This document shows, piece after piece, positions 1-13,035 of a stretch of 64,000 bases of DNA (positions are counted from its first letter, which is position 1; each line of letters opens with the position of its first letter). Position numbers and translations under genes: made by a program. Source of the stretch: Procambarus clarkii (taxonomy: Eukaryota; Arthropoda; Malacostraca; Decapoda; Cambaridae); NCBI RefSeq assembly GCF_040958095.1, contig NC_091172.1, positions 21,538,961-21,602,960 of the forward strand, in the 5' to 3' direction. The notes under the pieces were generated by a model. It made no database searches, was not told the origin of the DNA, and saw only the letters and a program-made list of their open reading frames with translations.

Positions 1-135
1 AGGTGCTCAGCAGTGAGTGGCTTATACAGGTGCTCAGCAGTGAGTGGCTTATACAGGTGCTCAGCAGTGAGTGGCTTATACAGGTGCTCAGCAGTGAGTG
101 GCTTATACACGTGCTCAGCAGTGAGTGGCTTGCAC
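1..135. repeat. 27-bp minisatellite
   Basis: Five head-to-tail copies of a 27-bp unit beginning AGGTGCTCAGCAGTGAGTGG. The last copy is diverged and the array may continue beyond the window start. Confidence 0.95.
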
Positions 136-570
136 AAGTGCTAACAAAGAATAACACCAAGTGCCAAACCACCTCCTAACACCTACTACTCCTCCTGCTC
201 CATAACTGCCATTCCCCCCCCCCCCAATCACGTGTCATGTGTCATCCCTGCCATCCACCAATCAGCCCCCAACTCCCTCACTACATATATAATTTTCCAC
301 ATGTTCCACCCCCCCCCCACCCCCCACACCCCCAACCTACTCCTTTCCCCAATGAAAAAAATATCCAATTTAACTTGCAGTAGACAAGCTTGTGAGTTTT
401 TATCCCGGAGTTTGCAAGATTCTTCGTTTGATATTGTGAGGTTGTAATTAAGGTCGTTCATGCACACGAAAATTAATAATAATTCGAAGTCCAAAGGAAG
501 AGTTTGAGCAGAACTTTTGCTTAGAGGATAATAGCTCCCCCCTCTCTCCCTCTCCTCTATCTTCTCTGGC
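136..570. other. no gene; C-rich low-complexity sequence
   Basis: This stretch holds several poly-C tracts and a CCACCCC-rich stretch near 305-335. Two short overlapping open frames on opposite strands have no recognisable protein features. Confidence 0.6.
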
Positions 571-1000
571 CTCTTGAGCTCTTACTCCACCTCACCACCT
601 GCCTCTAGAGCTCTCACTCCACCTCACCACCTGCCTCTTGAGTTCTTACTCCACCTCACCTCCTGCCTCTAGAGCTGTCACTCCTCCTCACCACCTGCCT
701 CTAGAGTTCTCACTCCACCTCACCTCCTGCCTCTAGAGTTCTCACTCCACCTCACCTCCTGCCTCTAGAGTTCTCACTCCACCTCACCACCTGCCTCTAG
801 AGTTCTCACTCCACCTCACCACCTGCCTCTAGAGCTCTCACTCCACCTCACCTCCTGCCTCTAGAGTTCTCACTCCACCTCACCACCTGCCTCTAGAGCT
901 CTCACTCCACCTCACCTCCTGCCTCTAGAGCTCTCACTCCACCTCACCTCCTGCCTCTAGAGTTCTCACTCCACCTCACCTCCTGCCTCTAGACCTCCCA
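571..1000. repeat. 32-bp minisatellite
   Basis: About 13 copies of a 32-bp unit carrying the core CTCTAGAGTTCTCACTCC. Copies differ mainly at GTT versus GCT and at CACCACC versus CACCTCC. It is flanked by pyrimidine-rich sequence to about 1240. Confidence 0.9.
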
Positions 1001-1339
1001 CTCCACCACTCCACTTCTCACTCCAACACTCCTCCTCCTCCACTACACTTCGCATCTGTTCTCCATTTTTTGTATCTCTCTCTCCAAACTCTACGAGTTC
1101 CATTGCGTGATCTCTTTCTCCTCACTTCTCTTCCTTCTTCAAGTACTCGTTATCCCTCTCCTCTTCTCTTGCCCTCTCATTCTTCTCTCACTCCAACCTC
1201 CCGAGACTTCGCCTTCCCCCCCTCCCCCCAGTCCATGGGGAGGGGAGGGGGGTAAAGCCTTCTCCCGGAGGTCAAGGAGACGAGACTAATGATGGGTCAT
1301 TCGATGCACCGGTAATGGTGTTTGGGACAAAGATTTCAG

Positions 1340-1884
1340 TGTGTGTGTGTGTGTGTGTACTCACCTAGTTGTGTTTGCGGGGGTTGAGCTCTGGCTCTTT
1401 GGTCCCGCCTCTCAACCGTCAATCAACAGGTGTACAAGTTCCTGAGCCCATTGGGCTTTATCATATCTACACTTGAAACTGTTTATGGAGTCAGCCTCCA
1501 CCACATCACTTCCAAATGCATTCCATTTGTCAACCACTCTGACACTAAAAAAGTTCTTTCTAATATCTGTATGGTTCATTTGGGCACTCAGTTTCCACCT
1601 GTGTCCCCTTGTGCGTGTTCCCCTTGTGTTAAATAGCCTGTCTTTATCTACCCTATCAATTCCCTTGAGAATCTTGAATGTGGTGATCATGTCCCCCCTA
1701 ACTCTTCTGTCTTCCAGCGAAGTGAGGTTTAATTCCCATATTCTCTCCTCGCAGCCCATACCTCTCAGCTCGGGTACTAGTCTGGTGGCAAACCTTTGAA
1801 CCTTTTCCAGTTTAGTCTTATCCTTGACTAGATATGGACTCCATGCTGGAGCCGCATACTCCAGGATTGGTCTGACATATGTTG
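1340..1884 (-). mobile_element. LINE-A copy, 3' end (non-LTR retrotransposon)
   Basis: This is a 5'-truncated copy on the minus strand. Read on that strand it holds the C-terminal end of an ORF, a short 3' UTR, then a tail at 1427-1356 (GTTGATTGAC, GAGAGGCGGG, CTCAACCCCCGCAAACAC, CTAGGTGAGTAC) running straight into (CA)n at 1357-1340. The same family recurs at 30975-31655, 33080-33974 and 35085-35930, with a tail-only piece at 56912-57005. The tail is shared with the tRNA-derived SINE-A. The copy stops abruptly at about 1884 against a SINE-A piece. Confidence 0.85.
1412..1883 (-). pseudogene. LINE-A ORF2 C-terminal fragment
   Basis: About 157 codons are open without a stop, ending in the native-looking terminus LVHLLIDG. 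The fragment starts at the post-RT motif LEYAAPAWSP, then LTSLEDRRVRGDMITTFKIL and FFSVRVVDKWN. This series is the usual C-terminal region after the RT thumb in CR1/jockey-like LINE proteins. The RT catalytic core and the endonuclease are missing because the copy is 5'-truncated, so it cannot encode an active enzyme. There is no host promoter or start codon of its own; the internal ATG at 1757-1759 is simply a Met codon. The clade assignment (CR1/jockey-like) is inference from motif style. Confidence 0.85.
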
Positions 1885-1885
1885 G

Positions 1886-1930
1886 GTGGTGAAAGAAACT
1901 CTGCCCATCGTTTCTCGCCGGCGCTGGGAA
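1886..1930 (-). mobile_element. SINE-A fragment
   Basis: The minus strand reads CCGGCGAGAAACGATGGGC then AGAGTTTCTTTCACC. This matches the junction of tRNA-like head and core in the full SINE-A at 10877-11193. It lies directly against the truncated LINE-A copy. Confidence 0.75.
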
Positions 1931-2002
1931 GCTCTGTGTGTGTGCGTGTGTTTATGTGCGTGTGGGGGGGGGAAGAAAGAACCGAAGCTCAACTAGGTGA
2001 GT

Positions 2003-2121
<119 letters not shown>

Positions 2122-2273
2122 GTGTGGAAAAAAAAGTAGTTAGTAAACAGTTGATTGACAGTTGAGAGGCGGGCCGAAAGAGCAAAGCTCAACCCCCGCA
2201 AACACAACTAGGTGAATACACACACACACACACGCATACACACGCGCACACACACACACACACACACACACAG
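2122..2273 (+). mobile_element. SINE-A 3' part with (CA)n tail
   Basis: Begins with an A-run then GTAGTTAGTAAACAGTTGAT, followed by the shared LINE-A/SINE-A tail to CTAGGTGAATAC and a CA array. The tRNA-like head and core are absent. Confidence 0.8.
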
Positions 2274-2286
2274 GATGCCAGAGAGG

Positions 2287-3269
<983 letters not shown>

Positions 3270-3360
3270 CCTCGCCCTCTATTTCTTCCCTCATTCCAAC
3301 AGCTGAAGTTCAGCTGAGATCAGATAAAAAAAACATTAGATAAATTAACGAATGGCACCT

Positions 3361-3964
<604 letters not shown>

Positions 3965-4530
3965 TATATACACACAGGATACACCTCACAACATACACAC
4001 AGGAGACACCTCACAACATACACACAGGAGACACCTCACAACATACACACAGGAGACACCTCACAACATACACACAGGAGACACCTCACAACATACACAC
4101 AGGAGACACCTCTCAACATACACACAGGAGACACCTCACAACATACACACAGGAGACACCTTACAACATACACACAGGAGACACCTCACAACATACACAC
4201 AGGAGACACCTCACAACATACACACAGGAGACACCTCACAACATACACACAGGAGACACCTCTCAACATACACACAGGAGACACCTCACAACATACACAC
4301 AGGAGACACCTTACAACATACACACAGGAGACACCTCACAACATACACACAGGAGACACCTCACAACATACACACAGGAGACACCTCTCAACATACACAC
4401 AGGAGACACCTCACAACATACACGCAGGAGACACCTCACAACATACACACAGGAGACACCTCACAACATACACACAGGAGACACCTCACAACATACACAC
4501 AGGAGACACCTAGCAACATACACACATACA
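3965..4530. repeat. 25-bp minisatellite
   Basis: About 22 copies of a 25-bp unit containing ACACCTCACAACATACACAC followed by AGGAG. Units vary mostly at CTCAC, CTTAC or CTCTC. Because 25 is not a multiple of three, the frame rotates and gives long frames of a repeating 25-residue peptide. I treat these as artefacts. Confidence 0.95.
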
Positions 4531-4780
4531 CGTCATGCCAAGAGCACAAATACAGAACTATCGTTTAGTTAAAAGAACAGGGAGATGGTTTGGTTGATTA
4601 GTTTATATTGTGTATTTCATGTAGAAGTTTATATCAACCCTTCAACCAACCAACCAACCAGTCACTCAACCAATCAACTAACCAACTAACAAATTAACAA
4701 TCTACCCACCCAGCAAATTAGCCAATCAACCATGGAAATTCAGCAACTTATGCCACCATGAAGCCATGTATAGTCACAAG
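4531..4780. other. no gene; degenerate CCAA repeats
   Basis: Runs of CAACCAACCAACC with AACTAACCAACTAAC near 4640-4730. No coding feature is seen. Confidence 0.6.
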
Positions 4781-4873
4781 TGACGTCAGGCGACGGTTAA
4801 CGTCTTTTTCCGGCAGCGGCGACGACGTCAGACCCTCGACCCCCCCAACGTCACCGTTATTGCCTGAACGTCA
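4781..4873. promoter_or_regulatory. cluster of ACGTC motifs (CRE-like)
   Basis: A full palindromic CRE, TGACGTCA, lies at 4781-4788. Further ACGTCA sites are at 4825, 4848 and 4868, and ACGTCT at about 4799. The motif is the known binding site of CREB/ATF bZIP factors. No gene is visible nearby, so regulatory function is speculative. Confidence 0.3.
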
Positions 4874-4937
4874 GTCGTCGTTTCATGCATATTTTCCTCG
4901 GGGTAAAATATGTGATGCATTTCCTGGACAGTGGTGA

Positions 4938-5203
<266 letters not shown>

Positions 5204-5206
<3 letters not shown>

Positions 5207-5799
5207 ACCTCCTGTTACCTTTCTACCTCCTTCGCTAAAGCCACCCCACACCATTTCCCTCTCAGAAATGTGTATGTTAAGTAAAGAATGGGTGATCCAT
5301 CTTCGTTTTCTACGAGACGGGGGTGACTCTGGTGCCAGCGTATTTCGATAGGCGTGTCGGATTTAGCCACCAACGAGGCTCTTCTAGACATACTTTCAAA
5401 ACTATTAAAATTGACTTTCTTGTGTGGGTGTCGGGATGGTAGGGCTTGCGGCGGTAGCGGTGGTGATAATAGTAATGGAAGAATTATTCCTAGTAATATC
5501 GGTTGTCCAGACTGTAAATGGATTTGGGGAATTGTGTAATAGAAGGTGTTTATGGGGCCTCGTCTCTCTCTGTTCTCTCCACAAAGATGCGGTTCCTAGA
5601 ACGACGTTCCGGATTTGCCCGCTTTCGGAGCAGAATTTTTTTTTTACTTGGATGCTCTAGAAAAAAAATATTTCGTATATACCGTTGTTGCGATAATGAA
5701 ATGTGAGGCGGAACCTCTGCGTTAATTTAACATGCAAGGCCGTCCTCAGGCTAGGCTCATTAACGCCGCGCCCGTCCCCCTCTCCCAGTAGGCATTCAT
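5204..5799. other. no gene recognised
   Basis: Short open frames at 5354-5706 overlap in three frames and show no domain, signal or codon pattern that I can support. CCGTCCTCAGG near 5743 resembles the GAGGACGG core of the neighbouring repeats. Confidence 0.45.
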
Positions 5800-6160
5800 T
5801 TTTAACGTATTGTGTATTAACAATAGGTTTGTTCTTATATATAATTTAACATTTGTATTAAAAAAAGTTGTATGTACTGTTAGGTGTAGGTTAGGTTAAG
5901 TGTTAAGGTTCTGTTGACGAATATTTGTATCTGAACTACGTTAGTGATGTATTTACAGAATGGCGATTCGACAGGAGGTCGTCAGCGAAGCGCTGTTCGA
6001 TAAATGCTCGAACGTCATCAGTTTCGAATTGCCACTCCATAAGTGCTTCACCCAGTTCACACATATACAAATAATTGCGAATAACATCTAACTTAACCCA
6101 AGCTACACGTAAATATATACAATATGCTAATATATTTTAATATTATATTTTTTGTTTAGG
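5800..6160. mobile_element. foldback element copy 1 (degenerate)
   Basis: The left part (GTTAGGTGTAGGTTAGG, ATTTACAGAATGGCGATTCG, GTCGTCAGCGAAGCGCTGTT) is mirrored by GTGCTTCACCCAG, AATTGCGAATAACATC and TAACTTAACCCAAGC. The arms match those of the larger foldback at 6245-6960, but the right arm is shortened. No coding capacity is present. Confidence 0.6.
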
Positions 6161-6244
6161 AAATACCTATTTTGAATGTCCTCAGTCCTCAGGACAATGT
6201 CCTCAGTCAATATCCATTCCATCCAGGGGTCGACCCTAAAGACT

Positions 6245-6960
6245 CATTCATCAATTTATACACGCTGTTCATTCAAAACGGGAATCTGCTCATATATAAA
6301 TTAATATTATAATATATTAGCATATTGTGCATAGGTTAGGTGTTTAGTTTCTGTTGGTGATTATTTTTAATCACCAACAGACTATTATTTTTGTTTTATT
6401 AATCACCGTACTATTATTTTTAGTACGTGGGTGAAGCATTTACAGCGTTGGGGTTCGAACAAAACTCGTCAGTGAAGCACTTGTTCCGTAAGTGTTCGAA
6501 CGTCATCAGTTGTGAGTCGTGTGTAAACCGTTTATCATTCATAAACAGGGGGTTTGGCGGGTGCATGGAATGATCTTTGGCCTTTGTTTATTAGGACGGG
6601 CTCTATACTGAGGACAGGTTGCTGATATGTAGCCCGTCCTCATCAACAAAGATCAAATCCTCGTTAATCTCGCCGCCAAACTCCCAGTTTATGAGTGAAA
6701 ACGGTTTACATACGATTCACAACTGATTACATTCGAACACTTCTCAAACAGTGCTTCGCTGACGCCCTCTGTTCGAATCCCAGGTCTGTAAATGCTTCAC
6801 CCACGTACTAGAAATACATATAATTGCCAACAGAACCTAAACAGCCACCCTAACTTAACCTACGCCTAACAATACATGGAATTTTAATATATATTAATAT
6901 TAATTTATATATATGAGAGCAAAACTATTTTAATACACAATTAGTTAAAATTTATGCTTG
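6245..6960. mobile_element. foldback element copy 2, ~715 bp palindrome
   Basis: A long imperfect inverted repeat. The left arm reads outward to inward through CTCATATATAAATTAATATT, GGTTAGGTGTTTAG, GTACGTGGGTGAAGCATTTA, a GTGTTCGAACGT motif and GCCGGGTTT-like sequence. The right arm carries the reverse complements in order, ending ATTAATTTATATATATGAG. The centre at about 6590-6640 carries GGACGGGCT and AGCCCGTCC. No transposase is seen, so a non-autonomous foldback or MITE-type transposon is the best guess. A separate perfect 14-bp hairpin sits in the left arm at 6350-6381. Confidence 0.7.
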
Positions 6961-7004
6961 CGTCATGGGTGGCAGACGTCCCTAGCTCTAACGAGTTTGG
7001 CCTG

Positions 7005-9520
7005 AGAACGGTGAGGACGGGCTGTTGTTGGTGATGACGGGCTGTTGTTGGTGAGGACGGGCTGTTGTTGGTGATGACGGGCTGTTGTTGGTGATGACGG
7101 GCTGTTGTTGGTGAGGACGGGCTGTTGTTGGTGATGACGGGCTGTTGTTGGTGACGGGCTGTTGTTGAGGATGGGCTGTTGTTGGTGATGACGGGCTGTT
7201 GTTGGTGATGACGGGCTGTTGTTGGTGAGGACGGGCTGTTGTTGGTGATGACGGGCTGTTGTTGGTGATGACGGGCTGTTGTTGGTGATGACGGGCTGTT
7301 GTTGGTGAGGACGGGCTGTTGTTGGTGAGGACGGGCTGTTGTTGGTGATGACGGGCTGTTGTTGGTGATGACGGGCTGTTGTTGGTGACGGGCTGTTGTT
7401 GAGGATGGGCTGTTGTTGGTGATGACGGGCTGTTGTTGGTGATGACGGGCTGTTGTTGGTGACGGGCTGTTGTTGAGGATGGGCTGTTGTTGGTGAGGAC
7501 GGGCTGTTGTTGGTGATGACGGGCTGTTGTTGGTGATGACGGGCTGTTGTTGGTGATGACGGGCTGTTGTTGGTGAGGACGGGCTGTTGTTGGTGAGGAC
7601 GGGCTGTTGTTGGTGATGACGGGCTGTTGTTGGTGATGACGGGCTGTTGTTGGTGATGACGGGCTGTTGTTGGTGATGACGGGCTGTTGTTGGTGATGAC
7701 GGGCTGTTGTTGGTGAGGACGGGCTGTTGTTGGTGAGGACGGGCTGTTGTTGGTGATGACGGGCTGTTGTTGGTGATGACGGGCTGTTGTTGGTGATGAC
7801 GGGCTGTTGTTGGTGATGACGGGCTGTTGTTGGTGATGACGGGCTGTTGTTGGTGAGGACGGGCTGTTGTTGGTGAGGACGGGCTGTTGTTGGTGATGAC
7901 GGGCTGTTGTTGGTGATGACGGGCTGTTGTTGGTGAGGACGGGCTGTTGTTGGTGAGGACGGGATGTTGTTGGTGATGACGGGCTGTTGTTGGTGATGAC
8001 GGGCTGTTGTTGGTGAGGACGGGCTGTTGTTGGTGATGACGGGCTGTTGTTGGTGAGGACGGGCTGTTGTTGGTGATGACGGGCTGTTGTTGGTGAGGAC
8101 GGGCTGTTGTTGGTGATGACGGGCTGTTGTTGGTGAGGACGGGCTGTTGTTGGTGAGGACGGGCTGTTGTTGGTGAGGACGGGCTGTTGTTGGTGAGGAC
8201 GGGCTGTTGTTGGTGATGACGGGCTGTTGTTGGTGATGACGGGCTGTTGTTGGTGATGACGGGCTGTTGTTGGTGAGGACGGGCTGTTGTTGGTGAGGAC
8301 GGGCTGTTGTTGGTGATGACGGGCTGTTGTTGGTGATGACGGGCTGTTGTTGGTGAGGACGGGCTGTTGTTGGTGAGGACGGGCTGTTGTTGGTGAGGAC
8401 GGGCTGTTGTTGGTGAGGACGGGCTGTTGTTGGTGAGGACGGGCTGTTGTTGGTGATGACGGGCTGTTGTTGGTGAGGACGGGCTGTTGTTGTGAGGACG
8501 GGCTGTTGTTGGTGAGGACGGGCTGTTGTTGGTGAGGACGGGCTGGTGTTGGTGATGACGGGCTGTTGTTGGTGAGGACGGGCTGTTGTTGGTGAGGACG
8601 GGCAGTTGTTGGTGAGGACGGGCTGTTGTTGGTGAGGACGGGCTGTTGTTGGTGAGGACGGGCTGTTGTTGGTGATGACGGGCTGTTGTTGGTGATGACG
8701 GGCTGTTGTTGGTGATGACGGGCTGTTGTTGGTGATGACGGGCTGTTGTTGGTGAGGACGGGCTGTTGTTGGTGAGGACGGGCTGTTGTTGGTGATGACG
8801 GGCTGTTGTTGGTGATGACGGGCTGTTGTTGGTGATGACGGGCTGTTGTTGGTGATGACGGGCTGTTGTTGGTGAGGACGGGCTGTTGTTGGTGAGGACG
8901 GGCTGTTGTTGGTGATGACGGGCTGTTGTTGGTGATGACGGGCTGTTGTTGGTGATGACGGGCTGTTGTTGGTGAGGACGGGCTGTTGTTGTTAATAACG
9001 GGCTGTTGTTGGTGATGACGGGCTGTTGTTGGTGAGGACGGGCTGTTGTTGGTGATGACGGGCTGTTGTTGGTGATGACGGGCTGTTGTTGGTGATGACG
9101 GGCTGTTGTTGGTGAGGACGGGCTGTTGTTGGTGAGGACGGGCTGTTGTTGGTGATGACGGGCTGTTGTTGGTGAGGACGGGCTGTTGTTGGTGAGGACG
9201 GGCTGTTGTTGGTGATGACGGGCTGTTGTTGGTGAGGACGGGCTGTTGTTGTTAATAACGGGCTGTTGTTGGTGATGACGGGCTGTTGTTGGTGATGACG
9301 GGCTGTTGTTGGTGATGACGGGCTGTTGTTGGTGATGACGGGCTGTTGTTGGTGAGGACGGGCTGTTGTTGGTGAGGACGGGCTGTTGTTGGTGATGACG
9401 GGCTGTTGTTGGTGAGGACGGGCTGTTGTTGGTGAGGACGGGCTGTTGTTGGTGATGACGGGCTGTTGTTGGTGAGGACGGGCTGTTGTTGTTAATAACG
9501 GGCTGTTGTTGATAACGGAC
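7005..9520. repeat. 20-bp VNTR, ~125 copies
   Basis: Unit GGGCTGTTGTTGGTGATGAC or the GAGGAC variant. The variants are interspersed, and rarer forms recur: a shortened GGTGACGGGCTG unit at about 7150, 7388 and 7460, and a GTTAATAACGG unit at about 8990, 9250 and 9490. This implies segmental duplication of blocks. The minus strand is open for 866 codons (PVLTNNSPSSPTTAR-type peptide), but 20 bp is not a multiple of three and the composition is only that of the repeat, so I do not call a gene. Confidence 0.95.
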
Positions 9521-9910
9521 CGCCAACGATGCATTCGTCAATTTTTAACAAGTGGTTTATTCAAAAACACAATTTTCTCTCATATAAATTATTGTAATCA
9601 TATATATTACCAAATCGTCCATATTTAGGCGTAGGGTTAAGTTAGATTCAGTTGGTAATTTTTCTTTTTTACAGTACGTGGGTGAAGCATTTACACAGCT
9701 ACCATTCGAACAGAGAGCGTCAGCGAAGCACTGTTCGAGAAATGACTCAATGCCTTTAGCTGAGAGTTGTGTGTTAAGTGTTTCTCATTCATAAACACGG
9801 GGTTTAGCGGCTGTAAGGAATGATCATCAACCTTTGTTTCATAAACACGGGGTTTAGCAGCTGTAGGGAATGATCATCAACCTTTGTTGATGAGGACGAA
9901 ATGCTGCAGG
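9521..9910. mobile_element. foldback element left arm, copy 3
   Basis: Matches the left arm of the 6245-6960 foldback: CATTCGTCAATTT, TTATTCAAAAAC, GTACGTGGGTGAAGCATTTA, GCGTCAGCGAAGCACTGTTC and CATTCATAAACACGGGG. The segment CATAAACACGGGGTTTAGC to CAACCTTTGTT is tandemly duplicated (about 9790-9888). No right arm follows. Confidence 0.65.
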
Positions 9911-10775
9911 GAATGAACTTAACCAGAGGAAGGGTTGGGATCCTCAGGTTCAAAGACTGCGTAAATATAATCATAAGTCCTCACTATTATATTTGTTTTT
10001 GTCTTTGCCTTCGATCAATATATTCATTTCTTTTTTTTACTGAGTAGTGTGAATTATTTTCGCGATGGTGGATGTTGACAACGAACACGAGCGTTTTTGG
10101 GCGAGTTGTGTAGGCATCGGACGCTAATTATAAGCGATAATTTTTATTGCTAATTAACCTGTCCTCGTGAGCTATGTTTATACGGCGTTGATTTACAGTT
10201 TCATGACTACCTTGATTATTACTTTTTCTACTTGTTTGTATGAATTTGTTCATCTTCATTACTGGTTACATAGTCACTCCATCTCTCCCTTTCCCTCTAT
10301 CATTTGCCTTTTACCCATTCTTTCTCTTATTTCCTTCCTTTTGTTTTTTTAGCGCCATTCGTCCCTTTGTCTTGTTCACCTCTTAAACTTTCACCCTCTC
10401 TCTTCCCCTCCAACTTCTCTCCCTCTCTTTCTATTCCTCTCTTTCCATCCCTCACAATCTATCTTTCTCAAATTTTCTCACTCCCTCTGCCTCCCTCCTT
10501 ACCTCTCTCTCTCTCTCTCCCTCCGACTGCAATTCTGATTTCCCTAAAGGAACGGCTTAGTTCAAATTATGTTTGTATTTTGTGACATCCGTCGAGTCTA
10601 TATTTTTGTTAATTCTTTGTTAAGGGAAATTCGACACCTGGAGATCACTGACACCGAAGAGAAGTGATTAATACTGCAGTTGAATGTAAATTTAATATCG
10701 TGAGAGTCTTTTTGAAAATGGGTTCAGAACACTTAAACAAATAATTTTTAATTTATTTAAAGCATTCGAAGAGAC
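9911..10775. other. no gene; T-rich and CT-rich sequence
   Basis: A pyrimidine-rich block spans about 10280-10530. The open frames there are Ser/Leu/Phe-rich low-complexity artefacts. No RNA gene is seen. Confidence 0.5.
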
Positions 10776-10850
10776 ATGACGCACACACACATACACACAC
10801 ACACACACACACAGACACACACGCAGACACACACATACACACACACGGTG
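10776..10850. repeat. degenerate (CA)n array
   Basis: CA array with CACAGACACACACGCAGAC interruptions, just upstream of a full SINE-A. Confidence 0.9.
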
Positions 10851-10876
10851 GCTGAGCGGTGGCACACACCGGTGGA

Positions 10877-11153
10877 GCCGGTGGCTGAGCGGACAGCACG
10901 CTGGACGCGTGATCCTGTGGTCCCGGGTTTGATTCCGGGCACCGGCGAGAAACAATGAGCAGAGTTTCTTTCGCCCTGATGCACCTGTTACCTAGCAGTA
11001 AGTAGGCACCTGGGAGCTAATCAGCTGTCACGGGCTGCTTCCCGGGGTGTGTGTGGTGTGGGACAAAAAAAATAGTAGTTAGTAACAGTTGATTGACAGT
11101 TGAGGGGCAGGCCGAAAGAGCAGAGCTCAACCCCCGCAAGCACAACTAGGTGA

Positions 11154-11193
<40 letters not shown>
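10877..11193 (+). mobile_element. SINE-A, full-length tRNA-derived copy
   Basis: The head at 10877-10946 is tRNA-like: a perfect 7-bp acceptor-type stem (GCCGGTG with CACCGGC), an A-box-like TGGCTGAGCGG, and B box GGTTTGATTCC. The core follows (GAGAAACAATGAGC, AGTTTCTTTCGCCCTGATGC, ACCTAGCAGTAAGTAGGCAC, CAGCTGTCACGGGCTGCTTC), then an A-run, then the tail shared with LINE-A and (CA)n to 11193. It would be transcribed by RNA polymerase III and depend on LINE machinery in trans. No intact tRNA function is implied. Confidence 0.9.
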
Positions 11194-11196
<3 letters not shown>

Positions 11197-11197
<1 letters not shown>

Positions 11198-11480
11198 CGA
11201 TATTAGAAAGTTTTTTTTAGCGTAAGAGTAATGAATAAATGGAATGGTCTAAATGAGAAGATTATACAGGAAAACTCAATTCACAACTTTAAAAGAAGGA
11301 ATGAATGGAAAATAGTTCAGGACTCATTGCATTAAACAACCGGTGGCAAAAAAGCGGGGTCCAAGAGCTAGAGCTGGATCCTATAGGAACAGATAGGTAA
11401 CCAAATTTATGCCAGTGAACCACAGCGGCCGTGTGCTGGGCTCCTTGTTGTGGAATATCTACACTACACTGGTGATTGCA
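11197..11480 (+). pseudogene. LINE ORF2 C-terminal remnant
   Basis: Joined across stops and frameshifts, the plus strand encodes fragments resembling RKFF, RVMNKWNGLNEKIIQ and NSIHNFKRRMN. These echo the C-terminal FFSVRVVNKWN motif of jockey/CR1-like LINEs. The downstream AAAAAGCGGGGTCCAAGAGC stretch looks like its own 3' UTR and is not the LINE-A tail, so this is probably another family. It abuts the CA tail of SINE-A. Confidence 0.6.
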
Positions 11481-11539
11481 CTCTTTAAAAGATTTTTTTT
11501 CTTTTCCATTTGCGAGTCATATGGAAAATAAGAAATACT

Positions 11540-12320
11540 AATTGCTACGAGGCTCATTAATGACCACGATGCAGCAATATCTGCCTGGGAACAGCTATGG
11601 CCAGTCACATTTACAGCAGGAAAAACACAGACGATGGATATACAACATCATGATGTGGCAAATGGCACAGGTATACTAATGAGTGGACACAACTTTATGT
11701 TCAGTGACAAAGTGAACATTTTGGGAATGAAGTCTGACTCTTCAGTGGCCATGAAAAGTCAAGTACTTAACCCAGCACGCAAGGCAGCCAAGAAACTTAC
11801 CGAATTAAGAAGACTCTAATACTCTCTTATCAGCAGAGGCTGGAAAAACCTTATATGAGGCTCAAGTTCGTTTCTATCTTGAGTACGCACCACTCGTTAA
11901 AATCGCCTGCCCCCCCCCCCTGCCCCCACCCTTCATCTATCAGAATTTTGGATACGATGGAGGGCCATGCCATAAGACTTTCATCTAGTCTTGACCCGTT
12001 CTGTATGGATTGGTCAGCACATCAAAGCTTACGAGGAATATTTTCTCAAGGTTCCCTACCTGTCCCAACTTCGTGGACAACCAGAAGTTAGCCGTCACAA
12101 CACAAGGCGCTCAGCCATTAGCAGCCTCATGCTAGCTCTGCCCTTCTCAAGAACTTCACTCAAGACTGTCCTCGGGACCGTTCATTCCTAGACTGACTTG
12201 CATTTGGAACACGTTTGTTCAACACGTGGCTACACGTGCAATGAAGACGACTGACCAGGTAAAGGCTTCCAGCACACAGCTCGCTCCTGGTTCATTCTGG
12301 TCCCTACATGATGGTTTCTT
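11540..12320 (+). pseudogene. second LINE ORF2 C-terminal remnant
   Basis: Scattered frames give KTLYEAQVRFYLEYAPLV at about 11840-11900, then LDTMEGHAIRL near 11950, then a RHNTRRSAISSLMLALPF segment near 12090-12150, and FIPRLTCIWNTFVQHVATRA near 12180-12240. The order and motifs fit the region after the RT domain in a LINE polyprotein. Several frameshifts, stops and a poly-C insertion (about 11910) show it is dead. It differs in sequence from LINE-A. Clade uncertain. Confidence 0.65.
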
Positions 12321-12406
12321 AGTAGTAAATTTGAGTTTATTTGCAGTGATAGAAAGACAACTCCCCAAAAATAAGTTTCTAGGGACGCGCTTAAGATGAG
12401 CTGATG

Positions 12407-12715
<309 letters not shown>

Positions 12716-12847
12716 ATATCAGCGGGACAGATGATCTCAACTCGTCACTGCCAGCTGAGATGTACCTCATACGACAACAACCCTCTCCCCTCTCTCCCTC
12801 CACCAACACCTGGTGCATTACTTTACCAACCTCTCCTCACAAGCTCG

Positions 12848-12975
12848 TTACCTCACAGCTTCATTACCTCACAGCTTCATTACCTCACAGCTTCATTACC
12901 TCACAGCTTCATTACCTCACAGCTTCATTACCTCACAGCTTCATTACCTCACAGCCTCATTACTTCACAACTTCA
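12848..12975. repeat. 16-bp minisatellite, 8 copies
   Basis: Eight units of TTACCTCACAGCTTCA; the last two are diverged. Confidence 0.95.
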
Positions 12976-13035
12976 TATACCGTCGTGCGATTGACGAACA
13001 GAATTAAAAATTACGAAGAACCTAATTTTAAGAAC

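Noticed and set aside
571-1000. Possible CRISPR-like array
   Set aside because: Units are contiguous 32-bp tandem copies without unique spacers; the sequence is clearly eukaryotic.
6941-9541. 866-codon open frame on the minus strand
   Set aside because: It is a translation of the 20-bp VNTR in rotating frames; there are no non-repeat domains, and the ends lie in foldback arms.
10304-10585. 93-codon Ser/Leu/Pro-rich frame
   Set aside because: Pyrimidine-rich low-complexity DNA; no domain or start context.
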